Below are positions 9,427 through 17,805 of a stretch of 64,000 nt of DNA, in pieces. This DNA is from CAZKBP01 sp964551015. Lineage in GTDB: Bacteria; Bacteroidota; Bacteroidia; Cytophagales; Microscillaceae. Under the pieces are notes generated by a model. The model was not told where the DNA came from. It was given only the letters and a program-made list of their open reading frames with translations, and did not search any database. Made by a program: the position numbers and the translations under genes. Location of the stretch: positions 1 through 64,000 of the forward strand of contig CAZKBP010000017.1 of NCBI GenBank assembly GCA_964551015.1, read 5' to 3'. Each line of letters starts with the position of its first letter. The stretch's first letter is position 1.

Positions 9427-11409
9427 ATGAAACTTATTCACGTAGCCGCTGGGGTTGTCAATCAGATTCCACTCGATTGGGACCACAACAAACATAATAT
9501 CGTTCAAGCGATCCGAGAAGCACGTCAGCAAGGAGTTAGTCTGCTCTGCCTTCCCGAGTTGTGCATCACGGGCTATGGTTGTGAAGATGCATTTTACTCG
9601 CCTAATCTGCACCAAATGGCTTTGCAAGTTTTGCAAGAAATCTTGCCCGAAACCAAAGGAATGGTGGTTTCGCTGGGTTTGCCTCTGTCCATCCAAAATA
9701 AACTGTTTAATACCGCCTGTCTGGTAGCCGATGGAAAAATTCTGGGCTTCACGGCCAAACGCTTCTTGGCAGGGAATGGGATTTACTACGAGCCTCGCTG
9801 GTTTATGCCCTGGAAACAAGGTGAGAAAACTTTTATTAACATCGATGGGACTCGTTATCCGGTAGGAGATTATTATTACAATGTGGGTGGGGTCAAAATT
9901 GGCTTCGAAATCTGCGAAGACGCTTGGGTAGCCAACCGCCCGGGTATTTTTCTATACGAATCAGGGGTAGATTTAATCATGAATCCCAGCGCGAGTCACT
10001 TTGCTTTCGGCAAGAATGACATCCGTCATCGCTTTGTTTTGGAAGGCTCTCGAACCTTCGGAGTAGGCTACTTGTATGCTAATCTACTCGGGAATGAAGC
10101 TGGAAAAATTATTTTTGACGGAGGGGCACTCATTGCCTCCAACGGGCAAATGGTAGCTCGTGGCTCTCGCTTTTCTTTTGCTGATTATCAGATTACGTCT
10201 ACTTTCATGGATTTGGAACTCAATCGCCTGGCGCAGATTCAAAGCCGGGTTCCCTTCGAGAAAGCCGCCAACGAAAACTCTTGCATCAGCGCTGATTTTA
10301 GCTTCCCCGATGTGGCTCCCGACCAAAACTTTGACACCAATGCGCAAGCTACTTGGGAAAAAAGCGAACATATTCACGAAGAGGAATTTACTCGAGCCGA
10401 AGCACTCGCCTTGTATGATTATCTGCGTAAAAGCTACTCGAAGGGCTTTGTGGTTTCGCTGAGTGGAGGGGCAGACTCCTCCGCCGTATCTACCCTTTGC
10501 CGCTTGATGATTGATCTGGGAATCAAAAGCATTGGCTGGGAAGCTTTTACCGATAAATTAAGCTATATTCAAGATATTAAAGAACATCGTTCTGCCGAGC
10601 AACTCGCCAAACGCCTGCTAACTTGTGTCTACCAAGCCACACGCAACAGTGGCCCCGTTACGCGTGAAGCCGCCGAAACTCTAGCCAAAGCTCTCTCGGC
10701 CAATTATGATTATCTTTTTATTGATGAAATTGTTAAAAACTACGAAGGAGTTATCTCCGAAAGCATCGGGCGGAAACTGAACTGGGAACAAGACGATATT
10801 GCCCTCCAAAATATCCAAGCCCGAGTACGCGCCCCGAGCGTGTGGATGCTGGCGAATATCAAGGGTGCTTTGTTGCTTTCTACCAGTAATCGCTCCGAAG
10901 CCGCCGTGGGCTATGCTACCATGGACGGTGATACGAGTGGCGGACTTAGCCCCATCGCAGGCATTGATAAGGCATTCTTGCGCCAATGGCTCCGCTGGAT
11001 GGAAGAAAAAGGCATTGAAGGCACGCTCCGAATTCCTGAATTAAAACTCGTGAACCAACAACAACCGACCGCTGAACTACGCCCGCAGGAATCCAAGCAA
11101 ACCGACGAAGCAGACTTAATGCCCTATGATTTGCTGGACAGCATTGAAGAGCACGCCATCCGTGATAAGAAACCTCCCTTGGAGTGTTATTTGCTACTCA
11201 AAGCTGAATACAAACAATACTCGGATCAGCAATTAAAAACATGGACAGATAAGTTTTTTAAACTCTGGTGCCGAAATCAATGGAAAAGAGAACGTTATGC
11301 GCCTTCTTTCCATGTGGATGATAAAAACCTTGATCCAAAAACCTGGTGCCGCTTCCCGATTTTATCAGGCGGTTTCAAGCGAGAACTTAAAGAAATGTGG
11401 GAATATTAG
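9427..11409 (+). CDS. nadE: Glutamine-dependent NAD+ synthetase
   Basis: NadE makes NAD+ from nicotinate adenine dinucleotide, ATP and glutamine-derived ammonia in the cytoplasm, the last step of NAD synthesis. The first ~290 residues are a nitrilase-type glutaminase with the Glu-Lys-Cys triad at E44 (CLPEL), K111 (TAKRF) and C163 (EICEDAW). The synthetase half has the PP-loop SGGADSS at about 346-352 and TSNRSEAAVGY downstream. The length (660 residues) is right for the two-domain enzyme. The ATG at 9427 is preferred to a TTG two codons upstream. hemF follows after 16 bp, so the two are probably co-transcribed. The preceding pathway enzyme, NadD, is encoded some 29 kb further on. Confidence 0.96.
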   Translation: MKLIHVAAGVVNQIPLDWDHNKHNIVQAIREARQQGVSLLCLPELCITGYGCEDAFYSPNLHQMALQVLQEILPETKGMVVSLGLPLSIQNKLFNTACLVADGKILGFTAKRFLAGNGIYYEPRWFMPWKQGEKTFINIDGTRYPVGDYYYNVGGVKIGFEICEDAWVANRPGIFLYESGVDLIMNPSASHFAFGKNDIRHRFVLEGSRTFGVGYLYANLLGNEAGKIIFDGGALIASNGQMVARGSRFSFADYQITSTFMDLELNRLAQIQSRVPFEKAANENSCISADFSFPDVAPDQNFDTNAQATWEKSEHIHEEEFTRAEALALYDYLRKSYSKGFVVSLSGGADSSAVSTLCRLMIDLGIKSIGWEAFTDKLSYIQDIKEHRSAEQLAKRLLTCVYQATRNSGPVTREAAETLAKALSANYDYLFIDEIVKNYEGVISESIGRKLNWEQDDIALQNIQARVRAPSVWMLANIKGALLLSTSNRSEAAVGYATMDGDTSGGLSPIAGIDKAFLRQWLRWMEEKGIEGTLRIPELKLVNQQQPTAELRPQESKQTDEADLMPYDLLDSIEEHAIRDKKPPLECYLLLKAEYKQYSDQQLKTWTDKFFKLWCRNQWKRERYAPSFHVDDKNLDPKTWCRFPILSGGFKRELKEMWEY

Positions 11410-11425
11410 TAATTTGTAATTCAAT

Positions 11426-12334
11426 ATGATCAACCGAGAAGAAATCAGCGAATACTTTAAAAATTTACAAGATCAAATCTGCCAAGCCCTGGAGCAAGCC
11501 GACGGAAAGGCTCGTTTTCACGAAGACCCCTGGGATCGCCCCGGTGGGGGAGGAGGGCGTACCCGTGTGATCCAAGACGGAAATGTACTCGAGAAAGGAG
11601 GCGTCAATTTCTCCGCGGTACACGGGGAGCTAGCTTCCGTACTCAAAACTAAAATGGGGGTAGCAGCCAGTGACTTTTATGCCACGGGCGTTTCTATCGT
11701 CATTCATCCCGAAAGCCCTATGGTGCCGATCATTCATATGAACGTGCGTTACTTTGAAATGTCTGACCATACTTTTTGGTTCGGTGGAGGGATAGACTTG
11801 ACCCCACATTATGTAGTGCCAGAAGACGCACAATACTTTCATCAGGAAGTAAAAAAAGCTTGCGATCTCCATCATCCGGATTATTACCCCCGCTTCAAAA
11901 AATGGGCAGATGATTATTTTTACCTAAAACACCGAGAAGAAACCCGTGGAATCGGAGGTATTTTCTTTGATCGCTTGACCGCCGATGAAGAAATGGATAA
12001 GGATCAACTCTTTGCCTTTGTCCAATCCGTGGGAGAATCCTTTGCGCCGATTTACACGCATTTGATACAAAAAAATAAGGATTTGCCTTACGGCGAAAAG
12101 GAAAAAGAGTGGCAATACATACGCCGAGGCCGCTACGTGGAGTTTAATTTGGTGTACGATCAAGGCACAAAATTCGGCTTGGAAACAGCAGGGCGCATTG
12201 AATCCATTTTGATGAGCTTGCCCAAATATGCCAGTTGGTATTATGACCATCAAGTAGAAACTGGCAGCCAAGAACAAGCCACACTCAATCAACTGAAAAA
12301 AGATATCAATTGGTTGCAAAGAGATAAAAGCTAG
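11426..12334 (+). CDS. hemF: Oxygen-dependent coproporphyrinogen III oxidase
   Basis: HemF decarboxylates two propionate side chains of coproporphyrinogen III to give protoporphyrinogen IX, using O2, in cytosolic haem synthesis. The 302-residue protein shows the family signatures across its length: PWDRPGGGGGRTRV near the N-terminus, GGVNFSAVHG, the HMNVRYFE and FGGGIDLTP stretches, and RRGRYVEFNLVYDQGTKFGL near the C-terminus. Its length is normal. It lies 16 bp after nadE in the same direction. The aerobic form implies growth with oxygen; the oxygen-independent HemN is not in this window. Confidence 0.97.
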   Translation: MINREEISEYFKNLQDQICQALEQADGKARFHEDPWDRPGGGGGRTRVIQDGNVLEKGGVNFSAVHGELASVLKTKMGVAASDFYATGVSIVIHPESPMVPIIHMNVRYFEMSDHTFWFGGGIDLTPHYVVPEDAQYFHQEVKKACDLHHPDYYPRFKKWADDYFYLKHREETRGIGGIFFDRLTADEEMDKDQLFAFVQSVGESFAPIYTHLIQKNKDLPYGEKEKEWQYIRRGRYVEFNLVYDQGTKFGLETAGRIESILMSLPKYASWYYDHQVETGSQEQATLNQLKKDINWLQRDKS

Positions 12335-12443
12335 GAGTTAGCCCTTGGAAGAAATTTGAAAAAACGGTCAATTCCTATTTTCGGTTTTTGTAAATATAAA
12401 TTCTGAAACATCAGTCAACTCTTAAATTCTATCTCCTAACTCC
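12334..12443. repeat. Inverted repeat spanning the hemF-umuC spacer
   Basis: AGGAGTTAG at 12333-12341, touching the hemF stop codon, is mirrored by CTAACTCCT at 12436-12444 just before umuC. The arms enclose about 95 bp of AT-rich DNA without another visible signal. The wording resembles the repeated-word spacers seen elsewhere in this window (near 40.7 kb and 49.0 kb). Confidence 0.45.
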
Positions 12444-12452
12444 TCGCTTCTT

Positions 12453-13715
12453 ATGTTTGCCCTTGTAGATTGTAATAACTTTTATGCGTCTTGTGAGCGT
12501 GTTTTTCGCCCTGATTTGGAGGGGAAGCCCATTGCGGTGCTTTCCAACAATGACGGTTGCATTGTGGCACGTTCCAAAGAGGTAAAAGAGATTGGCATCG
12601 AGATGGCGGTGCCGATTTTTTCGGTAAGGAAGGAAATAGAAAAGCATCAGGTGCAGGTTTTTTCTTCTAATTATACTTTGTACGGTGATCTGTCGAGGAG
12701 GGTGATGAATACTTTGGGAGAATTGGTGCCTCGCCTGGAAGTTTACTCGATTGATGAGGCTTTTCTGGATTTATCGGGCTTTGACCATCTACAAGAATAC
12801 GGATTAAAAATCCGCCAAACCGTCAAAAAGTGGACGGGCATTCCTGTATCCATCGGCATTGCACCGACCAAGACACTAGCCAAAATTGCCAATCACTTAG
12901 CAAAGAATCATCCTGAAAATCAAGGAGTTTATGTCCTCCACGAACCTCAGCAAATCAAGCAAGTGCTGGAGAAAACTCCCATTTCTTCCGTTTGGGGAAT
13001 TGGCAGCAATCACTCGGAATCTCTGAAGAGTAAGAGCATTTTTACGGCGCAAAAATTTATAGAATTGCCCCATACTTGGGTGAGAAAAAACATGACGGTG
13101 ATTGGCCTCAGAACCTACCAAGAACTCAAAGGGGAATCTTGTCTGGAAATAGAAGATGTACCGCCACCCAAAAAGATGGTCATCACTTCTCTCTCTTTTG
13201 ATAAAGTGACTGAGGACTATGAAGTGATTCAAGAGTATGTCGCCAACTTTGCCAGTCGCTGCGCTGAAAAACTTCGGAATCAAAAAATGAAGGCTAATTT
13301 GCTCCATCTCAGCATTGCCACCAATAAATTCAACCCTCGTGCGCCTCAGTACAAAAAAACGGAAAGTCTCCAGTTTACCCAAGCTACGCATTACTCTCCA
13401 GAAATTGTCCGGGTGGCTTTGCAAGCTTTGAAAAATATTTATAAACCGCACTACCGTTATAAAAAAGCCAATGTGACCCTCACGGGGCTGGTACCGGCCA
13501 GCCAAGTGCAATCCAACCTTTTTGCCCAAGGCTCGTCCATTCCCCAAGAAAAACAACAGAAAATGATGGAAACCATCGATCAGATCAACCAAAATCTAGG
13601 TCGCAATAAGCTACGCTTGGCAGTTCAGGGGATAGATAATAAATGGCGAAGTCGTCAAGAAAAGCTTTCCCCTTGTTATACTACGCGCTGGCACGAATTA
13701 TTGACCGTTAAATAG
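12453..13715 (+). CDS. umuC: Y-family DNA polymerase, UmuC type
   Basis: UmuC is the catalytic subunit of translesion DNA polymerase V, which copies past damaged bases during the SOS response. The 420-residue protein begins with the palm motif FALVDCNNFYASCERVF, has SNNDGCIVARS, and shows the catalytic SIDEAFLDL acidic motif at about residue 99-107 as well as VSIGIAPTKTLAKIANHLAK. The C-terminal little-finger region and family tail are present, so the gene looks intact. No umuD or other LexA-like partner lies next to it, although the two are usually adjacent. I saw no clear LexA-type operator upstream. Confidence 0.94.
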   Translation: MFALVDCNNFYASCERVFRPDLEGKPIAVLSNNDGCIVARSKEVKEIGIEMAVPIFSVRKEIEKHQVQVFSSNYTLYGDLSRRVMNTLGELVPRLEVYSIDEAFLDLSGFDHLQEYGLKIRQTVKKWTGIPVSIGIAPTKTLAKIANHLAKNHPENQGVYVLHEPQQIKQVLEKTPISSVWGIGSNHSESLKSKSIFTAQKFIELPHTWVRKNMTVIGLRTYQELKGESCLEIEDVPPPKKMVITSLSFDKVTEDYEVIQEYVANFASRCAEKLRNQKMKANLLHLSIATNKFNPRAPQYKKTESLQFTQATHYSPEIVRVALQALKNIYKPHYRYKKANVTLTGLVPASQVQSNLFAQGSSIPQEKQQKMMETIDQINQNLGRNKLRLAVQGIDNKWRSRQEKLSPCYTTRWHELLTVK

Positions 13716-13829
13716 CCCTCCGTTTTTGGTATTTAGCTACATTTGTGCCCTTGTTTTTTATAACATTTGGCGATCCATCCTTCAAAAAGAACGTATAAGG
13801 AACAACTCATCACGGACGAATATTTGACT

Positions 13830-14927
13830 ATGACGCGAAAAATTTGGCTATTCTCCCCCAAGATGGACTTATTGGTGTTGAACCTACCCGTTTGGCTTTG
13901 CTGGGCGATTTGTTTGGCTTTGCCCGTTTCTATCTTAGAGCAGGACTTGCCGATGTGGTTTTGGGTCGTCTTTATCTTGGGAATAGATGTGAGCCACGTA
14001 TGGAGTACGATCTTTCGCACTTATCTGGATAAAGAAGAATTTCAAAATCATCGGCAAGTATTAATTCGCACACCAATTTTAGTGTTCCTGATCTTGTTTC
14101 CGATCGCGGCCTGGTCTACTTTATGGTTTTGGCGGGTGATGGCCTACGTGGCCTTACATCATTTTATCAAGCAGCAATACGGATTTTTAGCCCTGTATAG
14201 AGCAAAATTTGGCTATAAGCCTCGTAAGATTTTGGCAGATCGCTGGGTAATTTATTTTTCCATGCTCTATCCCGTGGCGTATTGGCATCTGACCAGTCAG
14301 CGTCAATTTAATTGGTTTGTAAATGGGGATTTTTTCAATTTGAATGCTTTTACAAGTTTTTCTCCTACTTTTTTTGCCTGGACAAATGCCATTTATTGGC
14401 TAGTACTGCTTGCTTGGTTGGTAGAAGAAATTCTTTATCACCGTCAGGCAGGCTTGGGACTGGCTTGGGGCAAAATCCTTTGGCTCTTGACCACGGCTAC
14501 GAATTGGTACTTAGGGATTGTGTATTTTAACTCGGATGTGGCCTTTTCCCTTACCAACGTGGTGGCGCACGGTCTGCCCTACATGGCCTTGACTTTCTAT
14601 TACGTACAGCGCAAAAAAGTAGTACTGAATGAGGACTTCACACTCTCGGGAGGGCAAATGCTGGCACAGGTGATGTTTATGCTAGGCATTGTGCTTTTGC
14701 TGGCTCTGGGAGAAGAGTACCTCTGGGATTTGTGGCTAAATCAAGAACGACAAGCTTTTTTTGGTACTTTTCTCAGCTATCCGATGGCGGCTTTGGATAA
14801 CCGCTGGCTACGTGCGGGCGCTTTTGCTTTGTTATCTATTCCTCAGGTTAGCCATTATATCATCGATGGGCATATCTGGCGAGGAAGCAAAAAAAACCCA
14901 CATTTGAAGCGGGTTTTGATGGAATAA
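13830..14927 (+). CDS. Polytopic membrane protein with conserved-looking histidines, unknown function
   Basis: I do not recognise this family with certainty. The protein has about nine or ten hydrophobic segments and little soluble domain. Histidines sit at membrane edges in short motifs (DVSHVW, HHFIKQQYG, VAHGLPYM, SHYIIDGHIW), a layout reminiscent of membrane metalloenzymes such as the Brp/Blh carotenoid dioxygenases; this is resemblance of style only. The ATG at 13830 gives a start just before the first hydrophobic segment; an upstream TTG at 13767 would add 21 hydrophilic residues. A -7-like TACATTTG lies at 13738-13745. The stop codon abuts that of the convergent OmpA-family gene. Confidence 0.7.
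   Translation: MTRKIWLFSPKMDLLVLNLPVWLCWAICLALPVSILEQDLPMWFWVVFILGIDVSHVWSTIFRTYLDKEEFQNHRQVLIRTPILVFLILFPIAAWSTLWFWRVMAYVALHHFIKQQYGFLALYRAKFGYKPRKILADRWVIYFSMLYPVAYWHLTSQRQFNWFVNGDFFNLNAFTSFSPTFFAWTNAIYWLVLLAWLVEEILYHRQAGLGLAWGKILWLLTTATNWYLGIVYFNSDVAFSLTNVVAHGLPYMALTFYYVQRKKVVLNEDFTLSGGQMLAQVMFMLGIVLLLALGEEYLWDLWLNQERQAFFGTFLSYPMAALDNRWLRAGAFALLSIPQVSHYIIDGHIWRGSKKNPHLKRVLME
14893..14917. terminator. Hairpin inside the 3' end of the membrane protein gene, likely bidirectional
   Basis: AAAACCC at about 14893-14899 pairs with GGGTTTT at 14911-14917 across an 11-nt loop. A-rich DNA on one side and T-rich DNA on the other allow termination in both directions for the convergent gene pair. The hairpin is within the coding sequence, immediately before the stop codon, since the two genes have no spacer between them. 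Confidence 0.45.
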
Positions 14928-16736
14928 TTATTCCTTTTCTTCGGTGATTTCTATACGGACCCGTACTTTACGATCGGCTCCCCGCTTCGCCACTTGCCCT
15001 TCTGCGTATTGGGCTTCCTGTTCTCCTTTAGGTTCCTTCAAGACAGTTTGCTCGTCAATCAGACCAATACGTCCCTCTTCTACGCCCTGCGAGATCAGGT
15101 AATTGCGAACGGCATTGATCCGGCGCAGAGAAAGGGCTTGATTACTGGCTACATCTCCCACTTTATCCGCATAGCCATAAAAATAAATCTTAGCAGAAGT
15201 AGATCTGTCTAGAATTTCCTTGATTCTGGCTATTTTGACATTCAATGCTCTTATATCTTCGTCAGAGAGTTCTTTTCTTTGGTCATTAGGAAGGGGTTCA
15301 GCAAAGATGCGTGGGTCTTGTACCTGGGCCTGGTTTCTGGGAATGGCAAATTCAAAAAAGAAAGTAAGCAAATCTTGATCCGTACTGATTTTAGGTTTAA
15401 GGTACAAATCTAGTACTTTGGGATTAGAATCTTGAATATCAATGGACTTACGGTCGGGAACATATTTATCCTTGGAGCCAAAAGCCGAATATTCGCCCGT
15501 CTGTATAACGGTATAGACATACTGACTTCCCTTCTCATTTTTTTGAACCGGGAGCAGCAAAGTATCCTGGGAGGCATTTGTTACCTCTACTTCGGCGGCA
15601 ATCGGCAACCGGCTGTCAGCATCGTAGGTATTGACGACGAGGGTGGTGTTGCAAGCAATGGGTGGAGGAGGTATAGTATCTTTGCTAAATCTTAGCTCAA
15701 AAATATCTGCATGTGTGTCATCGCCTTCATCTCCATCTCTATCTCTCACAAAGAAACCCACGTACCCTTCTTCACGCTTCTGCTCTGGATATAAGAAAAG
15801 ATAGGCATCAAAGGCATCCTCATTCACCACCGATAAAATAGGATCACTCTGGTCATTATCGCGAATGGCCTCCCAACGAACCCAACTGTCCGCTTGGCGG
15901 TAAGCACCATAGATTTGGGCTGACTGGTGTTCTTCTATTTTTCCTTTATTCAGGTTATTGACTTCTTTGTTTCGTTTTTTGGAGGAGCTAGCATGACCTC
16001 GGTTGCTTGTGAAATAGAGCTTATCACCAGCTGCGTAGTAAAAAGGGCTTGTTTCAAAGAGATTAGAATCCATCTCTCCCTTCAAAGGTTTTGGTTCGTC
16101 GTAGCTATTCTCTCCCACTTTGTGAGCATAATATAGCTTTTCGCCGTAAGTTCCTTTGGGCGTAAAAGACAAAAACATATGTTCACCAAACAGGCTACCA
16201 TCGGCGGCGGGCGTAATATGAAAATAAAAGTGAGTGTAATCTGCTCTCTCGATCTTCTCTAAATTTTTCACCTCGATTTTTTCTGGGCTAGCCCATTGCC
16301 CGGCACTAGGGTCTAGCTTAATGTAAGCAGGATGAGGATAAAACTTGGTTTCTCCGTCTTCGTTTACCTCTTGGTAATAAGTTACGAGTAACATGGTGCC
16401 GTCATAATTACTACCACACACGACCTCAGGTTGGTCTTCTGTATTGATGGAAATAGGGATTGGTTTGCTCCAAGTGGTGTCATTTATCCTCCTTGAGTAC
16501 ATAATATCCTGATCCAGATAATTACTTTGGGCTTCATCCGTATAGCCTCTTACAAAAAAAAGTTTGTTACCATCACCGGATACCACCGGAGCTAATTCGT
16601 CGTGTTTAGAGTTGACTGGATCAACCCGAACCACCTTGTATTCATATTGCATTTGAGCTTTTCCTACGGAAAAAACTATCAGAAAAAGCCCAGTAAAGAC
16701 AAGACCTCTCATAAGAGTGATATTATATTTTCTCAT
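14928..16736 (-). CDS. PD40 beta-propeller / OmpA-domain outer-membrane protein
   Basis: A 602-residue exported protein with a signal peptide ending near VGKAQ. Residues ~40-330 carry PD40/WD40-like beta-propeller repeats (DELAPVVSGDGNKLFF, LYFTSNRG). A beta-sandwich segment near 365-450 precedes an OmpA-like peptidoglycan-binding domain at about 490-600 (FYGYADKVGD, LSLRRINAVRNYL, ADRKVRVRIE). This architecture resembles the T9SS accessory protein PorE and SprF-linked OmpA proteins. Its ATG directly follows the TAA of the PorP/SprF gene with zero spacing, so the two are translationally linked. Likely role: anchoring or assisting export of the giant adhesin encoded first in the operon. Confidence 0.85.
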   Translation of the reverse strand: MRKYNITLMRGLVFTGLFLIVFSVGKAQMQYEYKVVRVDPVNSKHDELAPVVSGDGNKLFFVRGYTDEAQSNYLDQDIMYSRRINDTTWSKPIPISINTEDQPEVVCGSNYDGTMLLVTYYQEVNEDGETKFYPHPAYIKLDPSAGQWASPEKIEVKNLEKIERADYTHFYFHITPAADGSLFGEHMFLSFTPKGTYGEKLYYAHKVGENSYDEPKPLKGEMDSNLFETSPFYYAAGDKLYFTSNRGHASSSKKRNKEVNNLNKGKIEEHQSAQIYGAYRQADSWVRWEAIRDNDQSDPILSVVNEDAFDAYLFLYPEQKREEGYVGFFVRDRDGDEGDDTHADIFELRFSKDTIPPPPIACNTTLVVNTYDADSRLPIAAEVEVTNASQDTLLLPVQKNEKGSQYVYTVIQTGEYSAFGSKDKYVPDRKSIDIQDSNPKVLDLYLKPKISTDQDLLTFFFEFAIPRNQAQVQDPRIFAEPLPNDQRKELSDEDIRALNVKIARIKEILDRSTSAKIYFYGYADKVGDVASNQALSLRRINAVRNYLISQGVEEGRIGLIDEQTVLKEPKGEQEAQYAEGQVAKRGADRKVRVRIEITEEKE

Positions 16737-17780
16737 TTAAAAAAGATTGTGCTCGTAATTTTCCTGACCTGCACGAGGGATTTTGAGACCAATAGATATT
16801 TCGTGTGTGCCAGAATTGTACCTACGTATTTCGGTTAGAGAATAATCATAAGAATAGCTAAAATTCAACCAACGATTGACACTCAAACCAAACAAACCAG
16901 CGATCGCGTCTCGATAACGCCCACTCAATCCAAACCATAGATCACTTATACCCTGATTGGCTCTCGCCCAAACTAATCTAGCGTTCAAATCATAAGAAGT
17001 CCGATCTCCTTCCAAGAATTTGACCGTGGCCGAAGGGATAAATTGCCAATTTGGTGATCCAAATACATTCTGAAAGCGATAGCCTCCCGTCAGGTAATAA
17101 TGAAGAAATAGACTATTTTGCGGATCTACGGCTACGTCTGAAAAAGATAATTCATTTTGCAAGAGTTGCACCGTAGAAAATCCAGCATAGAAATTATCCG
17201 TGTATACCCATACGCCGATCCCCAAATCTGGTTCAAAAGAAGTACTGACTCCTGTACCCACGGCTGGGTCTGGATTCAAAGGGTTTAGCTCATCATTATC
17301 TTGGCGATATTGCTGGAAGCCACCTTGAATCCCCAGAGAAGCCTTCACACGATCCGTGATAGGGACGTGAATAGCGTAAATACCGTAAAACATAATTCGA
17401 CTCAGCACGGCCGCCTCATCATACACCAAATATCCTCCCAGCCCGTGCCGTACTTTTTGTAAAAAACTCTTCTTGGCTACTCTTGTATCGAAGTAATTGA
17501 TCGTACCAATGGTAGGATGCGGGCTTCTCTTGATAGTATCTGGTTTTTTGTTCAGTAGTCCGTGCCCACTCAGGAAAAATGTTTGAGGTGCCCCGTCTAG
17601 ACCCGTCCATTGGTTTCGGAATCCCACCCTCAGGTCTGTGTAATCGTAGGCACCAGCGATAGCAGGATTCAACAAAATATTATTGAGCATATATTGAGTA
17701 AACTGCGGTCGCTGTTGTCCCAAAATAGAAAAAGGAAGAGAAGCAAGAAAAATAATAGCTAGAAATCTTTTCAAATGCAT
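16737..17780 (-). CDS. PorP/SprF family type IX secretion membrane protein
   Basis: The 347-residue protein starts with a signal peptide (cut after ILGQ) and the family hallmark QFTQYMLNNILLNPAIAGAYD, then RVGFRNQWTGLDGAPQTFF. The rest is a run of amphipathic beta strands ending in an aromatic-rich strand, as in outer-membrane barrels. Members of this family sit next to genes for type B-sorted surface adhesins and are needed for secretion or anchoring of that partner (SprF for SprB in Flavobacterium). Here the partner is the 1409-residue adhesin immediately upstream (26-bp gap). Confidence 0.93.
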   Translation of the reverse strand: MHLKRFLAIIFLASLPFSILGQQRPQFTQYMLNNILLNPAIAGAYDYTDLRVGFRNQWTGLDGAPQTFFLSGHGLLNKKPDTIKRSPHPTIGTINYFDTRVAKKSFLQKVRHGLGGYLVYDEAAVLSRIMFYGIYAIHVPITDRVKASLGIQGGFQQYRQDNDELNPLNPDPAVGTGVSTSFEPDLGIGVWVYTDNFYAGFSTVQLLQNELSFSDVAVDPQNSLFLHYYLTGGYRFQNVFGSPNWQFIPSATVKFLEGDRTSYDLNARLVWARANQGISDLWFGLSGRYRDAIAGLFGLSVNRWLNFSYSYDYSLTEIRRYNSGTHEISIGLKIPRAGQENYEHNLF

Positions 17781-17805
17781 ATTGTCTTTTTGTTTTCTGT
17801 CTAAA

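Noticed and set aside
12897..13592. 231-codon minus-strand frame opposite umuC
   Set aside because: umuC is intact and well supported on the plus strand; the frame has no domain.
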